Below are positions 46,299 to 55,564 of a DNA stretch of 64,000 bases, one piece after another. Both the position numbers and the translations under genes were made by a program. The notes beneath the pieces were generated by a model. That model saw nothing but the letters and a program-made list of their open reading frames with translations. It was not told where the DNA came from and searched no databases. Source of the DNA: Piscinibacter gummiphilus (lineage in GTDB: Bacteria > Pseudomonadota > Gammaproteobacteria > Burkholderiales > Burkholderiaceae_C); NCBI RefSeq assembly GCF_002116905.1, contig NZ_CP015118.1:3782001-3846000 (forward strand), written 5' to 3'. Within the stretch, counting starts at the first letter, position 1; every line of letters starts with the position of its first letter.

Positions 46299-47726
46299 TT
46301 GAAGGCCCTGATTTCCGAAGCGCCGAAGGCGTTCGCATTCGGACCGTTCCAGTTGATCCCCGACCAGCAGTCGCTGCTGGACGGGGACCAGCCGGTTCGC
46401 ATCGGCGGAAGGGCCTTCGACCTGCTCACCGTGCTGGTCGAGCGCCATGGCGAGGTGGTCTCCCGATCCGAGCTGATGTCCCGGGTGTGGCCGGGCCTGG
46501 TCGTGGAAGAGACGAACCTCAAGGTCAACATCGCGGCCATCCGCCGCCTTCTCGGCGATGGCCCCGGCCCGCCGCGCTACATCGCGACCGTGGTCGGCAC
46601 GGGCTACCAGTTCATCGGGGACGTTCGCGCCACGACCGCCTCCGCTCAGCCGCTTCGTGGCGCGAAGCTCCCGCGCCTGGGCAACCTGCCTCCGCTGAAC
46701 CGGCGCATCTTCGGCCGGGACGACACCATCGAAGCGATCCTCCGCGACCTGGCGCAGGCCCGGCTGGTCACCCTCGTCGGGCCCGGAGGCGTGGGCAAGA
46801 CGACCGTGGCCCTCGCCATCGCGGACCAGGCGGCCGCCGCGTTCCCCGGCGGCGCCTGGTTCGTCGACCTGGCCGTGCTGCGGGACCCGTCCGACGTCTC
46901 CGGGGCCATCGCCAGCATGTTGCGATCCAGCCGGGGCAACGGCGACAAGCCGCACTGGCCCGACGCCTCCCCGCAGGACCACGGCGTGCTGCTCGTCCTC
47001 GACAACTGCGAGCACCTCATCGACGCGGTCGCCTTGTGCGCGGAACAGTGGCTCAGGAACACGGCGAAGGTGACGCTGCTCGCCACCAGCCGGGAGCCGC
47101 TCTGCATCCGGGGCGAACGCGTGCGGCGCCTGCCCGGTCTGGGCCTGCCGCCCGACCCGGAGCGACTCGGTGCCGCGGCTGCGCTCGCCTTCCCGGCCGT
47201 GCAACTGTTCGCGGCGCGGGCGGCTGAACACTCGACGGACTTCCGGCTGGACGACACGAACGCGCCCCACGTCGCCGCCATCTGCCACCGGCTCGACGGC
47301 CATGCCCTGGCGATCGAGCGTGTGGCCGGGCGCGTGGGGCCCCTGGGCGTCGCGGGCACGCTGGACCACCTCGACCGGCGCTTCCACATGTTCGACGGTT
47401 GCCACGAGGGCCCCGCCCGTCACCGGACCCTCACCGCTTCCGTCGAGTCGAGCTACAGCATCCTGTCGCCGGGCGAGCAAGCGGTGATGCGCCGGCTGTC
47501 GACGTTCCCCGGGGCCTTCAGCCTGGCGTCGGCGTGCGCGGTCAGTGGCGCCTGCGGCATGGATCCCGCGGCCGTGGTCGACCATCTCGCCAGGCTGATC
47601 GCGAAGTCACTCGTGCTGGCCGAGATGCGGGATCACGAGATGCGGTACCGCCTGACCCACGTCGCGCGCGCCTTCGCGGCTGAAAAACTGATCGAGCATG
47701 GAGAGCAGGACCCGCATGAGTCATGA
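46299..47726 (+). CDS. Winged-helix/STAND ATPase regulator without TPR tail (split pair, part 1)
   Basis: The 475-residue protein has an OmpR-type winged helix (about 8-105, recognition helix ETNLKVNIAAIRRLLGD). The ATPase that follows has Walker A GPGGVGKTTVALAIAD, Walker B VLLVLDNCEHL and LLATSREPL, and the protein then stops after the winged-helix-like end of the ATPase (FAAEKLIEHGEQDPHES). A TPR tail is missing by design rather than by damage, since the next gene overlaps by 11 bases and supplies one. The start is TTG with GGAG about 8 bases before it. The helix of the GLPLA-type motif is degenerate (HALAIERVAGRVGPLG), so ATP cycling could be altered. Confidence 0.83.
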   Translation: MKALISEAPKAFAFGPFQLIPDQQSLLDGDQPVRIGGRAFDLLTVLVERHGEVVSRSELMSRVWPGLVVEETNLKVNIAAIRRLLGDGPGPPRYIATVVGTGYQFIGDVRATTASAQPLRGAKLPRLGNLPPLNRRIFGRDDTIEAILRDLAQARLVTLVGPGGVGKTTVALAIADQAAAAFPGGAWFVDLAVLRDPSDVSGAIASMLRSSRGNGDKPHWPDASPQDHGVLLVLDNCEHLIDAVALCAEQWLRNTAKVTLLATSREPLCIRGERVRRLPGLGLPPDPERLGAAAALAFPAVQLFAARAAEHSTDFRLDDTNAPHVAAICHRLDGHALAIERVAGRVGPLGVAGTLDHLDRRFHMFDGCHEGPARHRTLTASVESSYSILSPGEQAVMRRLSTFPGAFSLASACAVSGACGMDPAAVVDHLARLIAKSLVLAEMRDHEMRYRLTHVARAFAAEKLIEHGEQDPHES

Positions 47727-50262
47727 GCATGAGGCCGGGCGCCCCCCCTCCGTGTCGGCGAAGTTGCTGGACTTTCCCTCCGTTCCGAGACGCCGGCACA
47801 ACCTGCCGGCGATGACGACGCGGGTGGTCGGTCGCGGCGACACGATCGAGCAGTTGCGGCAGGCGGTGCAACGACATCGGCTCGTGTCCATCGTGGGCGC
47901 CGGCGGCATCGGCAAGACCACGGTCGCCGTCTCCGTGGCGGAGCGGGCGACCGATGCGTTCCCGGATGGCGTCTGGCTCGTCGACTTCGCGACCCTGCGC
48001 GACAGCGCCCTGGTGCCTCATTCGATCGCGGGTGCGACGGGCCTCGCCGTGCATTCGGCGAACATCATGCCGGCCCTCTGCAGGTTCCTCCGCGACCGCC
48101 GGATGCTGCTCGTGCTCGACAACTGCGAACACATGGCCGCGGCCATCGGCGACTGCGTGCGGCAGCTGCTGCAGGAAGCGCCCGACGTCCACGTCATGGC
48201 GACCAGCCGCGCGGCCCTGCACGTGGGCGGAGAGCACGAACACCGCCTTCCGGGCCTGGCCGTCCCGGTGGCGTCGACCGGGCTGAACGCCGAGGCCGCG
48301 CTGGGCTACCCGGCCATCGAGTTGTTCGTCGACCGCGCCACGGATCGCCTGGAGACCTTCGTGTTCGACGACGCCGCGGCCCCCACCGTGGCCGACATCT
48401 GCCGGAGCCTCGACGGCATCGCCCTCGCGATCGAACTGGCCGCCATGCGCGTCGACGTGTTCGACGTGAAGGGCCTGCAGAAGCAACTCAGCGATCGATT
48501 CCGGTTGCTCTCGGGAACGCGTGCCGGCCTCGAACGACACCGCACCCTCGCGGCCACGCTCGACTGGAGCTACGGCCTGCTCCCGCCGGACGAGGCCCGC
48601 CTGCTGCGCACGATCTCGGTCTTTGCCGGGGCCTTCCGGGCGGAGGGCGCCGCCACCGTGGGCGACACCGCCACGGGTCCAGCCCGGCGCATGGTGGCCG
48701 AGCTGGCATCGAAATCACTGCTGTCCGTCGAGACGGATGCGAGCGGGATGTCCTACCGCCTGCTCGAGACGACCCGGGCCTATGGCCTCGAGCGACTCGC
48801 GGAGGCCGGCGAGGACGCGCCGGTGCGCCGGCGTCATGCGGAACATGTGTGCGGCGTGCTGGAGCGGGCCGCCAGCGAATGGGGGCAGCAGCCGTCACGC
48901 GACTGGGGCGCCACCTACGGGTCCCAACTCGGCGACCTGCGGGCGGCCCTCGCCTGGGCGGGCGCGGAGCCGGAACAGCAGTCCCTGATGATCCGGCTGA
49001 CGTCGGTCGGCGTCCTGCTGTGGAACCACTTCTCCCTCACCGACGAGAGCCGTGCGCATCTCACGCGCGCCATCGCCGCCCTGCGCGAGGCCGGCCGGGA
49101 AGGCTCGGCGGTCGAGATGAACCTGCAGTTCGCACTGGCCGGCGCCATCCTCTACACACGCGGGGTGACCTCCGACGCACGGCTGGCCATCGCCCACGCG
49201 CTGCGTCTTTCCATGACGCTGGACGACACCGATTTCCACCTGCGTTGCCTGCGGCTGATCGGCACCATGGAACTCTTCTTCGGCCACCACGACGCCGCCA
49301 TCCGCACGCTGGAGTCGTTCCTGGCCATCGCCACCGCCGAAGACCCGTCGGCCCTGGCCGAGGGCGAGAGCCACCTCGGCGTCGGAGAGACTTTCGTGGG
49401 CCGGATCGAGGACGCCCGGCTTCGCATGGCCCGCCTCCACGCGAAACACGCCCAGGACTTCAACGACACCCGCTTCGCCCGCTTCCAGTACAGCAACAGC
49501 GTCAACACCCTGGTGGTGATGTGCCACGCCGAGTGGTTGACGGGGCGCCCGGATGCCGCCGCGCGCACCGCGGAGACGATCCTCGTGTACGGACACCAGG
49601 CGGCGCATGAACTGTCGTTGAGCATCGCGCTCGCGTGGAACAGCCTCGTCTACCTGTGGCTGGGCAACGTGGAGGAGAGCCGCCGCCATGCGGCCATGCT
49701 CGACGAACTCGTCGAACGGCACGGCATCGTCACCTGGACGCCCATCGTCACGTTCTGCCGCGGCGCGGTCGCGGCCATGGAACAACCGGGGCGGCCCGAA
49801 GCGATCACCCTGCTCACGCGCGCGGTCGCGCAGTTCCGGACCCACGGGCACATGGCGAGGTTGCCCTGGTACTCCGCCGTGCTGGCGGAAGTGCTCGGCC
49901 AGGCCGGACGATTCGAGGAAGCGGAAGCGGTGGTCGGCGAGGCGAGGTCGCTGGCCACGAGCCAGAACGAGAAGTGGTGCGAGCCGGAAGTCCTGCGCAT
50001 CCAGGCGTCCATCGCCACGGCCCGGGGGCGGCCGGAGGAGGCCGAACCCCTGCTCCATGCGGCCATCCACCTGTCGCAGGAGATCGGCGCGCTGTCCTGG
50101 CAGTTGCGGGCCACGCACGACCTCGCCCGGTTGTGGAGAGCACGGTCCCGCCCCGTGGAGGCGGCGGATCTGTTGACGTCCGTCCTCGCCCGCTTCAGCG
50201 AGGGTTTCGGCACACCCGACCTTCGCGCCGCCACCGGGCTGCTGGCCGAACTGCAGCGCTGA
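47716..50262 (+). CDS. STAND ATPase with TPR-like tail, no DNA-binding domain (split pair, part 2)
   Basis: The 848-residue protein starts directly at the ATPase: an N-terminal linker RRRHNLPAMTTRVVGRGDTI, Walker A GAGGIGKTT, Walker B LLVLDNCEHM, VMATSRAAL and LAIELAAMRVDVFD. Then come helical repeats to the end (LLWNHFSLTDESRAHLTRAI, NEKWCEPEVLRIQASIATARG). The winged helix of its paralogues is absent. ATG at 47716 has AGGA five bases upstream and overlaps the previous gene by 11 bases; ATG at 47698 would add six residues. The pair probably co-assembles, one part binding DNA and the other sensing. Confidence 0.85.
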   Translation: MSHEHEAGRPPSVSAKLLDFPSVPRRRHNLPAMTTRVVGRGDTIEQLRQAVQRHRLVSIVGAGGIGKTTVAVSVAERATDAFPDGVWLVDFATLRDSALVPHSIAGATGLAVHSANIMPALCRFLRDRRMLLVLDNCEHMAAAIGDCVRQLLQEAPDVHVMATSRAALHVGGEHEHRLPGLAVPVASTGLNAEAALGYPAIELFVDRATDRLETFVFDDAAAPTVADICRSLDGIALAIELAAMRVDVFDVKGLQKQLSDRFRLLSGTRAGLERHRTLAATLDWSYGLLPPDEARLLRTISVFAGAFRAEGAATVGDTATGPARRMVAELASKSLLSVETDASGMSYRLLETTRAYGLERLAEAGEDAPVRRRHAEHVCGVLERAASEWGQQPSRDWGATYGSQLGDLRAALAWAGAEPEQQSLMIRLTSVGVLLWNHFSLTDESRAHLTRAIAALREAGREGSAVEMNLQFALAGAILYTRGVTSDARLAIAHALRLSMTLDDTDFHLRCLRLIGTMELFFGHHDAAIRTLESFLAIATAEDPSALAEGESHLGVGETFVGRIEDARLRMARLHAKHAQDFNDTRFARFQYSNSVNTLVVMCHAEWLTGRPDAAARTAETILVYGHQAAHELSLSIALAWNSLVYLWLGNVEESRRHAAMLDELVERHGIVTWTPIVTFCRGAVAAMEQPGRPEAITLLTRAVAQFRTHGHMARLPWYSAVLAEVLGQAGRFEEAEAVVGEARSLATSQNEKWCEPEVLRIQASIATARGRPEEAEPLLHAAIHLSQEIGALSWQLRATHDLARLWRARSRPVEAADLLTSVLARFSEGFGTPDLRAATGLLAELQR

Positions 50263-50284
50263 GCCGCAGTGCGGCCGCGACGAC

Positions 50285-50932
50285 TCAACCGCCCGTCCCG
50301 CCGAACATCGCCTTGGCGTACTGGATGCCCAGACCGTAGCCCCCAGCCGTCCGCTCGGCGATGCCCGTGGTGAGGCCATAGGTCTCGCCGCGCCCCCAGT
50401 CGCGCTGGAGTTCGAGCAGGTACTGCAGCGCGGTCATGGGCTGCGCGCCCGCCTGCACCATGCGCGCGACGGCACGCTCGTGGGCCTCGGTCGACACGTC
50501 GCCGCAGGCGTCCGTCAGCACGAACACCTCGGCCCCCTGCTCCAGCGCCGACAACGCCGGCCCCACGATGCACACCGAGGTCCACAGGCCCGCCAGGACG
50601 AATCGCCGCTTGCCGATGGCGTTGACGACACGGACGACGTTCTCGTCCTCCCAGAAGTTCATCGTGGTCCGGTCGAGCAGTTCCTGGCCCGGGAAGGCCC
50701 CGGTGACTTCCTCGAACATCGGGCCCGAGAAACTGCGGGCCGCCACCGTGGTGAGGATCGTGGCCACCTCGAACCCCGCCGCCGCCTGCGCCGCAATGGC
50801 GGCATTGTTGCGCAGGCTCACGCCGTCGATGGAGTGGGTGGCGAAGGCCATCTGCGCCTGGAAGTCGATCAGCACCAGGGTGTGGTCGGACGGGGTGAGC
50901 AGCCGCGAGGCGGGTCGTGCGGTGAAGGTCAT
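50285..50932 (-). CDS. Isochorismatase-family hydrolase (YcaC-like)
   Basis: This 215-residue cysteine hydrolase has the isochorismatase-family triad: D in VLIDFQAQM, a lysine in the middle region, and the nucleophile C in LAGLWTSVC. The GGTGG C-terminus and overall spacing resemble YcaC-type hydrolases, whose substrate is unknown; nicotinamidase-like or N-carbamoyl substrates are possible. An AAGGAG sequence precedes the ATG at 50932. It converges on the split regulator pair and is divergent from the alpha/beta hydrolases. Confidence 0.88.
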   Translation of the reverse strand: MTFTARPASRLLTPSDHTLVLIDFQAQMAFATHSIDGVSLRNNAAIAAQAAAGFEVATILTTVAARSFSGPMFEEVTGAFPGQELLDRTTMNFWEDENVVRVVNAIGKRRFVLAGLWTSVCIVGPALSALEQGAEVFVLTDACGDVSTEAHERAVARMVQAGAQPMTALQYLLELQRDWGRGETYGLTTGIAERTAGGYGLGIQYAKAMFGGTGG

Positions 50933-51264
50933 GGGATCTCCTTGGGGAAACGTTGGGGGACGAGCGAGACCCATTCTTCGAACGCCGGCGCACGCCCACC
51001 ACCCGCTTGCGACCTACGGGTCCTCTCCCCTTCGAACAAGCGCACCCGTCGCAAACGTCGCTGGTGCGCCGGTGCCGGAAGGCCCTCGAAAGCGGGGCGG
51101 CGAGAACACCCTGCGCCGAAGCGGGTACGCCGTCTCTCCCGCCCGGGAGAAGTCCCCTCCAGGCTTCACCACGTTTAACCCGCGAGCCCTGTTGCCGCCG
51201 GCGCGGTCGAACTACCTTGAGGACCTGGCCGCATGTCGCGTGCCGTGACCTCGAGGAGATCTTC
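50933..51264. other. 332-base divergent intergenic region
   Basis: No gene is visible between the isochorismatase-like gene and the first alpha/beta hydrolase. The gap holds both ribosome sites (AAGGAG toward the left, GAGGAG toward the right), a perfect 16-bp palindrome (51135-51150), and one isolated TTAACCC half-site-like sequence near 51175. It presumably contains divergent promoters, but none is clear. Confidence 0.6.
51135..51150. promoter_or_regulatory. Perfect 16-bp palindrome, possible operator
   Basis: TCTCCCG-CC-CGGGAGA is a perfect inverted repeat in the divergent gap, about 115 bases upstream of the first exported hydrolase. It could be an operator or a stem-loop in a leader; no regulator is identified. 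Confidence 0.35.
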
Positions 51265-52245
51265 ATGCGCGTGTTCCTTCAACGGCTGCTCGGCCTCGTG
51301 CCACTGCTGCCGATCCTGTGGCTGCTGTCCGGACCGGCCGCCGCCTCACCGCGCGCGAACGACACGACCACGGTGCGACACGCGTTCGTGGACGTCGACG
51401 GCCACCGCGTCTTCTACCGCGAGGCCGGTCCGGCGAACGCGCCGGCAATCCTGCTGCTGCACGGCTTTCCCACGTCCTCGCACCTGTTCCGAGACCTGAT
51501 CCCGAAGCTCGCCACGCGCTACCACGTGGTCGCGCCCGACCTGCCCGGCTTCGGCCTGACCGAGCTGAAGGCCGGCACGTCGTTCGGCTACACCTTCGAC
51601 GAGTTGACCGCCGTGGTCGACGGGTTCACCGCCGCGAAACACCTCACACGCTACGCGATGTACGTGTTCGACATCGGCGCCCCCATCGGCTGGCGGCTCG
51701 CGGTGGCGCACCCGGAGCGGATCACCGCGATCGTGTCCCAGAACGGCAACGGCTACGAAGAGGGGCTGAGCCCGGGCTGGGCCCCGATGCGCGCGTTCTG
51801 GGCCGACCCGTCGCCCGCGAACCGCGACGGCCTGCGCAAGCTGTTCACGCTCGAGACGACGACGTGGCAGTACCTCGCCGGCGTGAAGGAACCCGCCCGC
51901 ATCGCGCCCGACCGCTGGCTGCTCGACCAGTTTTTCCTCGACCGGCCGGGACAGCAGGACATCCAGCTCGCGATCCTGCTCGACTACCGGACCAACCTCG
52001 CGCAGTACGACGCGCTGCACGCGTACTTCCGCCGGCATCGTCCGCCGTTGCTGGCCGTGTGGGGCGCCAACGATCCCTTCTTCGTGCCCGCCGGTGCACG
52101 GGCCTTCCAGCGCGACATGCCCCGCGCCGAAGTGCACCTGATCGACGGTGCGGGCCACTTCGCCCTCGCCTCCCATGGCGACGAGATCGCTGCACGGATG
52201 CTCGATTTCCTCGGTCGCCACCTCCGGCCGCCAGCCTCGCGCTGA
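51265..52245 (+). CDS. Exported alpha/beta hydrolase with Asp nucleophile (copy 1)
   Basis: The 326-residue protein has a signal peptide (MRVFLQRLLGLVPLLPILWL, cleaved near AAAS) and an alpha/beta hydrolase fold: oxyanion motif HGFPTSS, nucleophile elbow YVFDIGAPIG with D136 in place of Ser, and the terminal histidine in GAGHFALASHGDEIA. An Asp nucleophile is typical of epoxide hydrolases and haloalkane dehalogenases, but the following residues differ from both. A GAGGAG sequence precedes the ATG at 51265. It is followed by a close homologue, a tandem duplication. Confidence 0.87.
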   Translation: MRVFLQRLLGLVPLLPILWLLSGPAAASPRANDTTTVRHAFVDVDGHRVFYREAGPANAPAILLLHGFPTSSHLFRDLIPKLATRYHVVAPDLPGFGLTELKAGTSFGYTFDELTAVVDGFTAAKHLTRYAMYVFDIGAPIGWRLAVAHPERITAIVSQNGNGYEEGLSPGWAPMRAFWADPSPANRDGLRKLFTLETTTWQYLAGVKEPARIAPDRWLLDQFFLDRPGQQDIQLAILLDYRTNLAQYDALHAYFRRHRPPLLAVWGANDPFFVPAGARAFQRDMPRAEVHLIDGAGHFALASHGDEIAARMLDFLGRHLRPPASR

Positions 52246-52349
52246 CGGTCGGCCCTCCCTCGTTCCCCCCGTGGTCCCGGGCCGAAGGTCCGGGGCCGTG
52301 TCCGCCCGCGCGTCGGGCATTTCCGTTCGTCCCTCCACAGGAGTTCTTC

Positions 52350-53321
52350 ATGTTCAAGCTCTGCCAGGCCACCCTCTGGGCGGCCGCCACCGTCCTCTCG
52401 CTCGCCCCCCACGTGTCCCACGCGCAGGCCGCGGCGGCCACCCACGTCGCGAGCACCGCGGCCGTCGAGTACCGCTCCGTCAAGGTCGACGGCCTGAACA
52501 TCTTCTACCGCGAGGCGGGCCCGAAGAACGCACCGACGGTGCTGCTGCTCCACGGCTTCCCCACCTCGTCGCAGATGTTCCGCAACCTGATCCCGCGCCT
52601 GGCCGACCGCTACCGCGTGATCGCGCCCGACTACCCGGGCTACGGCCAGAGCGACATGCCGCCGATGGACCAGTTCAAGTACAGCTTCGACAACCTCGCG
52701 AACGTGATCGACAAGTTCACGGTGGCGGTGGGCGCCACGCGCTTCGCGATGTACGTGCAGGACTACGGCGCACCGATCGGCTACCGCATCGCGGCCGCGC
52801 ATCCGGAGCGCATCAGTGCCATCGTCGTGCAGAACGGCAACGCGTACGACGAAGGCCTCGACAACCCGTTCTGGGTGCCGGCCAAGGCGTACTGGGCGGA
52901 CAAGTCGCAGGCGAACGGCGACAAGCTGCGGCCGCTGTTCGAGCTCACCGCGACGAAGTGGCAGTACAGCGAGGGCTACCGCGACCTGAAGCACATCAGT
53001 CCCGATGCGCCGTACCTCGACCAGGCCTACATGGACCGCCCGGGCAACAAGGACATCCAGCTCGAGATGTTCTACAGCTACGGCACGAATCCGCCGCTGT
53101 ACCCGAGCTGGCAGGCGTACTTCCGCAAGCACCAGCCGCCGATGCTGATCGTCTGGGGCAAGAACGACAAGATCTTCCCGCCCGCCGGCGCCCACCCGTA
53201 CCTGCGCGACCTGCCGAAGGCCGAGCTGCACCTGCTCGACACCGGCCACTTCGCCCTCGAGGAGGACGGCGCGCGCATCGCCGACCTGATGCGCGGTTTC
53301 CTCGGGCGCCACCTGAAGTAG
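52350..53321 (+). CDS. Exported alpha/beta hydrolase with Asp nucleophile (copy 2)
   Basis: The 323-residue homologue of the previous gene has its own signal peptide (MFKLCQATLWAAATVLSLAP, cleaved near HAQA). It shows the HGFPTSSQMF motif, D138 at the nucleophile elbow (YVQDYGAPIGYRIA), and a histidine in DTGHFALEEDGARIA. The two copies share the Arg-Glu-Ala-Gly strand and the PERI-AIV-QNGN block. A CAGGAG sequence precedes the ATG at 52350; the longer frame upstream is a shadow of copy 1. Both probably hydrolyse an epoxide or ester outside the cytoplasm. Confidence 0.87.
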   Translation: MFKLCQATLWAAATVLSLAPHVSHAQAAAATHVASTAAVEYRSVKVDGLNIFYREAGPKNAPTVLLLHGFPTSSQMFRNLIPRLADRYRVIAPDYPGYGQSDMPPMDQFKYSFDNLANVIDKFTVAVGATRFAMYVQDYGAPIGYRIAAAHPERISAIVVQNGNAYDEGLDNPFWVPAKAYWADKSQANGDKLRPLFELTATKWQYSEGYRDLKHISPDAPYLDQAYMDRPGNKDIQLEMFYSYGTNPPLYPSWQAYFRKHQPPMLIVWGKNDKIFPPAGAHPYLRDLPKAELHLLDTGHFALEEDGARIADLMRGFLGRHLK

Positions 53322-53347
53322 GCGGCAGCGCCCGTGCCGGGCCCGCC

Positions 53348-54943
53348 TCAGTAGTCGAGGCGGAGCCCGGTTCCCTCGGCACGCGACACGCAGATGCACA
53401 TGAGGTGCTGCACCTGGCGCTGTTCCGCGGTCAGCACCGCGTCGCGGTGCAGCGGGTCGCCGCCCACCACGCGCATCGCGCAGGTGCCGCAGGTGCCGAT
53501 GCGGCACGAGGCGGGGGGACGGAAGCCCCGGGCTTCGAGGGCCTCCAGGATCGAACAGCCCGGCGGCACCACCACGTCCACTTCGCTGCGCACCAGGCGC
53601 ACCGTGAACCCTTGCGCATCGGTGTCGTCACGCGGTGCGACGAATCGCTCGAAGTGCACGCGCCGGGGGTCGATGCCGGCTTCGTCGGCCCCGGTCCGGA
53701 CGGCATCGATCAGGCCGGACGGACCGCAGACGTACACGTGCGCCGAGAAGCCGATCGAACGCAGCAGCGCGGGCACGTCGAGCCGCTGGCCCTCGTCCGT
53801 GGCATGCACCCGCACGCGGGCGCCGAACTGCTCGACCAGCTGCCCGAGGAACGGCGCCTGCGCCCGTGACCGGCACGCGAAGTGGAGCTCGAACTCGCGA
53901 CCGGCCGCGGCCAGCGCATGCGCCATCGCCTTGATCGGCGTGATGCCGATGCCACCCGCAACCAGCACCGCGTGATGCGGTGCGGCTTCGAGCGCGAAGG
54001 CATTCACCGGCGGCGCGCAGTTCAGGCGCAGGCCGATCGCGAAGGCCTCGTGCACGGCGGCCGATCCGCCGCGGCCCTCCGGCTCGCGAAGCACCGCGAT
54101 CTCGTAGGCATCGGTGCGCAGCGGGCTCGAGGCGATCGAGTACGACCGCGTGGAAACGGTGCCGTCGCCCAGCCGCACGGGCACGTCGAGGTGCGCCCCG
54201 GCCTGCACCGTCGGCAGCGGCGTGCCGTCGGCCGCGACCAGTTCGTACGCACGCACCGTCGCGGTCAGCTGCCGCACGCCGGCGACGCGCAGCGCGAGCG
54301 GTCCGTCCCCGAGGTTCTCCGCGATCCGCGGCGCGGCGGCCTTCGCGGCGGCGAGCTGGGTGCGCATCTTCTGCACCTGCGCCCTCAGCGGCGAGACAAT
54401 CGTGCCCACCTCGGCCTCGGTCAGCCGCGTGGTGATGTGCTGCGGGCAATTCCAGTCCCAGCCCTCGAGATGGATGACGAAGGCGCGTTCGACGGTCGCG
54501 CCGTAGGCCTCGTCGCGCACGGCGGCGAGCAGCACCGGATCATCCTCGGCGTTCACCAGCGTGACCCGCCCCAGCAGCTTGAGCCTGCGGCGGTTGAGGT
54601 AGTCCATGACGATCAGAGAAATGCGATCGTCCTGGCGGAGGTTGCCCACGCTCAGGTACTGCACGTTGCCGCGGAAGTCGGCGAACGCGAGCGTCCTCGG
54701 GTCCAGCACCTTGAGGAAGCCCTTGGGCCCGCCGCGGTGCTGCACGTACGGCCAGCCCGTCTCGCCGACGGTGGCCTGGAAGAAATGATCGGCCTCGGCG
54801 ACGAACTCCGCCTCCCGCGGCGTCAGCGTGTCTCCGCGATCGGGGTGGGCGTCCAGGAAGGCGTATTGCTCCCGGCTGCCCAGTTCGGTCTGGACCTCGC
54901 GGACGGTGGGCGTGAAGGTGATGTCTGAGTAGGCGCGTCCCAT
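53348..54943 (-). CDS. PNPOx-like flavoprotein fused to ferredoxin reductase and 2Fe-2S ferredoxin
   Basis: The 531-residue protein has three parts. Residues about 1-175 form a pyridoxamine-phosphate-oxidase-like FMN-binding barrel (SLIVMDYLNRRRLKLLGRVTL). Residues about 215-430 form an FAD/NAD(P) reductase, with RSYSIASSP for FAD and VAGGIGITPIKAM and YVCGPSGLIDAV for nucleotide. The last 80 residues form a plant-type 2Fe-2S ferredoxin with C480, C485, C488 and a fourth cysteine near 516. Electrons could flow from NAD(P)H to the FMN barrel. It lies at the end of the LuxR/AhpD-like operon. The start at 54943 has GGAG 7 bases before it. Confidence 0.88.
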   Translation of the reverse strand: MGRAYSDITFTPTVREVQTELGSREQYAFLDAHPDRGDTLTPREAEFVAEADHFFQATVGETGWPYVQHRGGPKGFLKVLDPRTLAFADFRGNVQYLSVGNLRQDDRISLIVMDYLNRRRLKLLGRVTLVNAEDDPVLLAAVRDEAYGATVERAFVIHLEGWDWNCPQHITTRLTEAEVGTIVSPLRAQVQKMRTQLAAAKAAAPRIAENLGDGPLALRVAGVRQLTATVRAYELVAADGTPLPTVQAGAHLDVPVRLGDGTVSTRSYSIASSPLRTDAYEIAVLREPEGRGGSAAVHEAFAIGLRLNCAPPVNAFALEAAPHHAVLVAGGIGITPIKAMAHALAAAGREFELHFACRSRAQAPFLGQLVEQFGARVRVHATDEGQRLDVPALLRSIGFSAHVYVCGPSGLIDAVRTGADEAGIDPRRVHFERFVAPRDDTDAQGFTVRLVRSEVDVVVPPGCSILEALEARGFRPPASCRIGTCGTCAMRVVGGDPLHRDAVLTAEQRQVQHLMCICVSRAEGTGLRLDY

Positions 54944-55021
54944 GGGGATCTCCGGCGGATGCAAGGGGCGCCCGCCGGAGACGGCGTCGAACCGCCGCGG
55001 CGGACGGAAGGGTTCGGAAAG

Positions 55022-55564
55022 TCAGGCGAGTTCGAGCTTCACGCTCGGGAAGTCGATCTCGACGAGGCTGGCCTTGCCGAGGATGTTCGTCAGGAAGTTC
55101 ATCCCGACATGGGTGATCACCTCGACGATCTGCGCCTCGTCGACCCCCGCGCTGCGGACCTCGGTCAGTTCCAGCGCCGAGACCTCGCCGTGGCGGGCCA
55201 TCAGGCTGCGCGCGAACTTCAGGATCGCGGCCGAGGTCGGGTCGTCGCTCGTGCCCTCGCGCGCCGCGGCCATCTCCTCGTCGGAGAGGCCGGTCTTGCG
55301 TCCGATCGCCGTGTGCGCCGAGACGCAGTACTGGCACCCGTTCTGCTGCGCGAGCGTGAGCGCGATGCGCTCACGGTCGAGGGGGTCCAGGCTGCCGGCG
55401 CCGGCGACGCCGTGCAGCCCGAGGAAGGCCTGCAGCGCCACAGGCGAGTTGGCGAAGACCTTGAGGAAATTGGGCACCATGCCCAGCTGCTTCTGGATGG
55501 CTTCCAGCAGCACCTTCTGCTCGGGCGTGGCGGTGGAAAGTTCGACGACGTGGATGCGACTCAT
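55022..55564 (-). CDS. Carboxymuconolactone decarboxylase/AhpD-like protein
   Basis: The 180-residue all-helical protein carries the AhpD-type motif CQYCVSAHT (C77, C80, H84), which in the peroxidase members is the redox-active site. It resembles the peroxidase-related or CMD-family proteins, so peroxide or disulfide chemistry is likely. It lies between the LuxR gene and the flavin-ferredoxin fusion on one strand. A GGAG sequence is 9 bases before the ATG at 55564. Confidence 0.87.
   Translation of the reverse strand: MSRIHVVELSTATPEQKVLLEAIQKQLGMVPNFLKVFANSPVALQAFLGLHGVAGAGSLDPLDRERIALTLAQQNGCQYCVSAHTAIGRKTGLSDEEMAAAREGTSDDPTSAAILKFARSLMARHGEVSALELTEVRSAGVDEAQIVEVITHVGMNFLTNILGKASLVEIDFPSVKLELA

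Noticed and set aside
51171..51190. TTAACCC near the exported hydrolase as a fifth direct-repeat element
   Set aside because: Only the first half-site resembles the consensus; the second position (AGCCCTG) keeps just three bases, so it is not counted.
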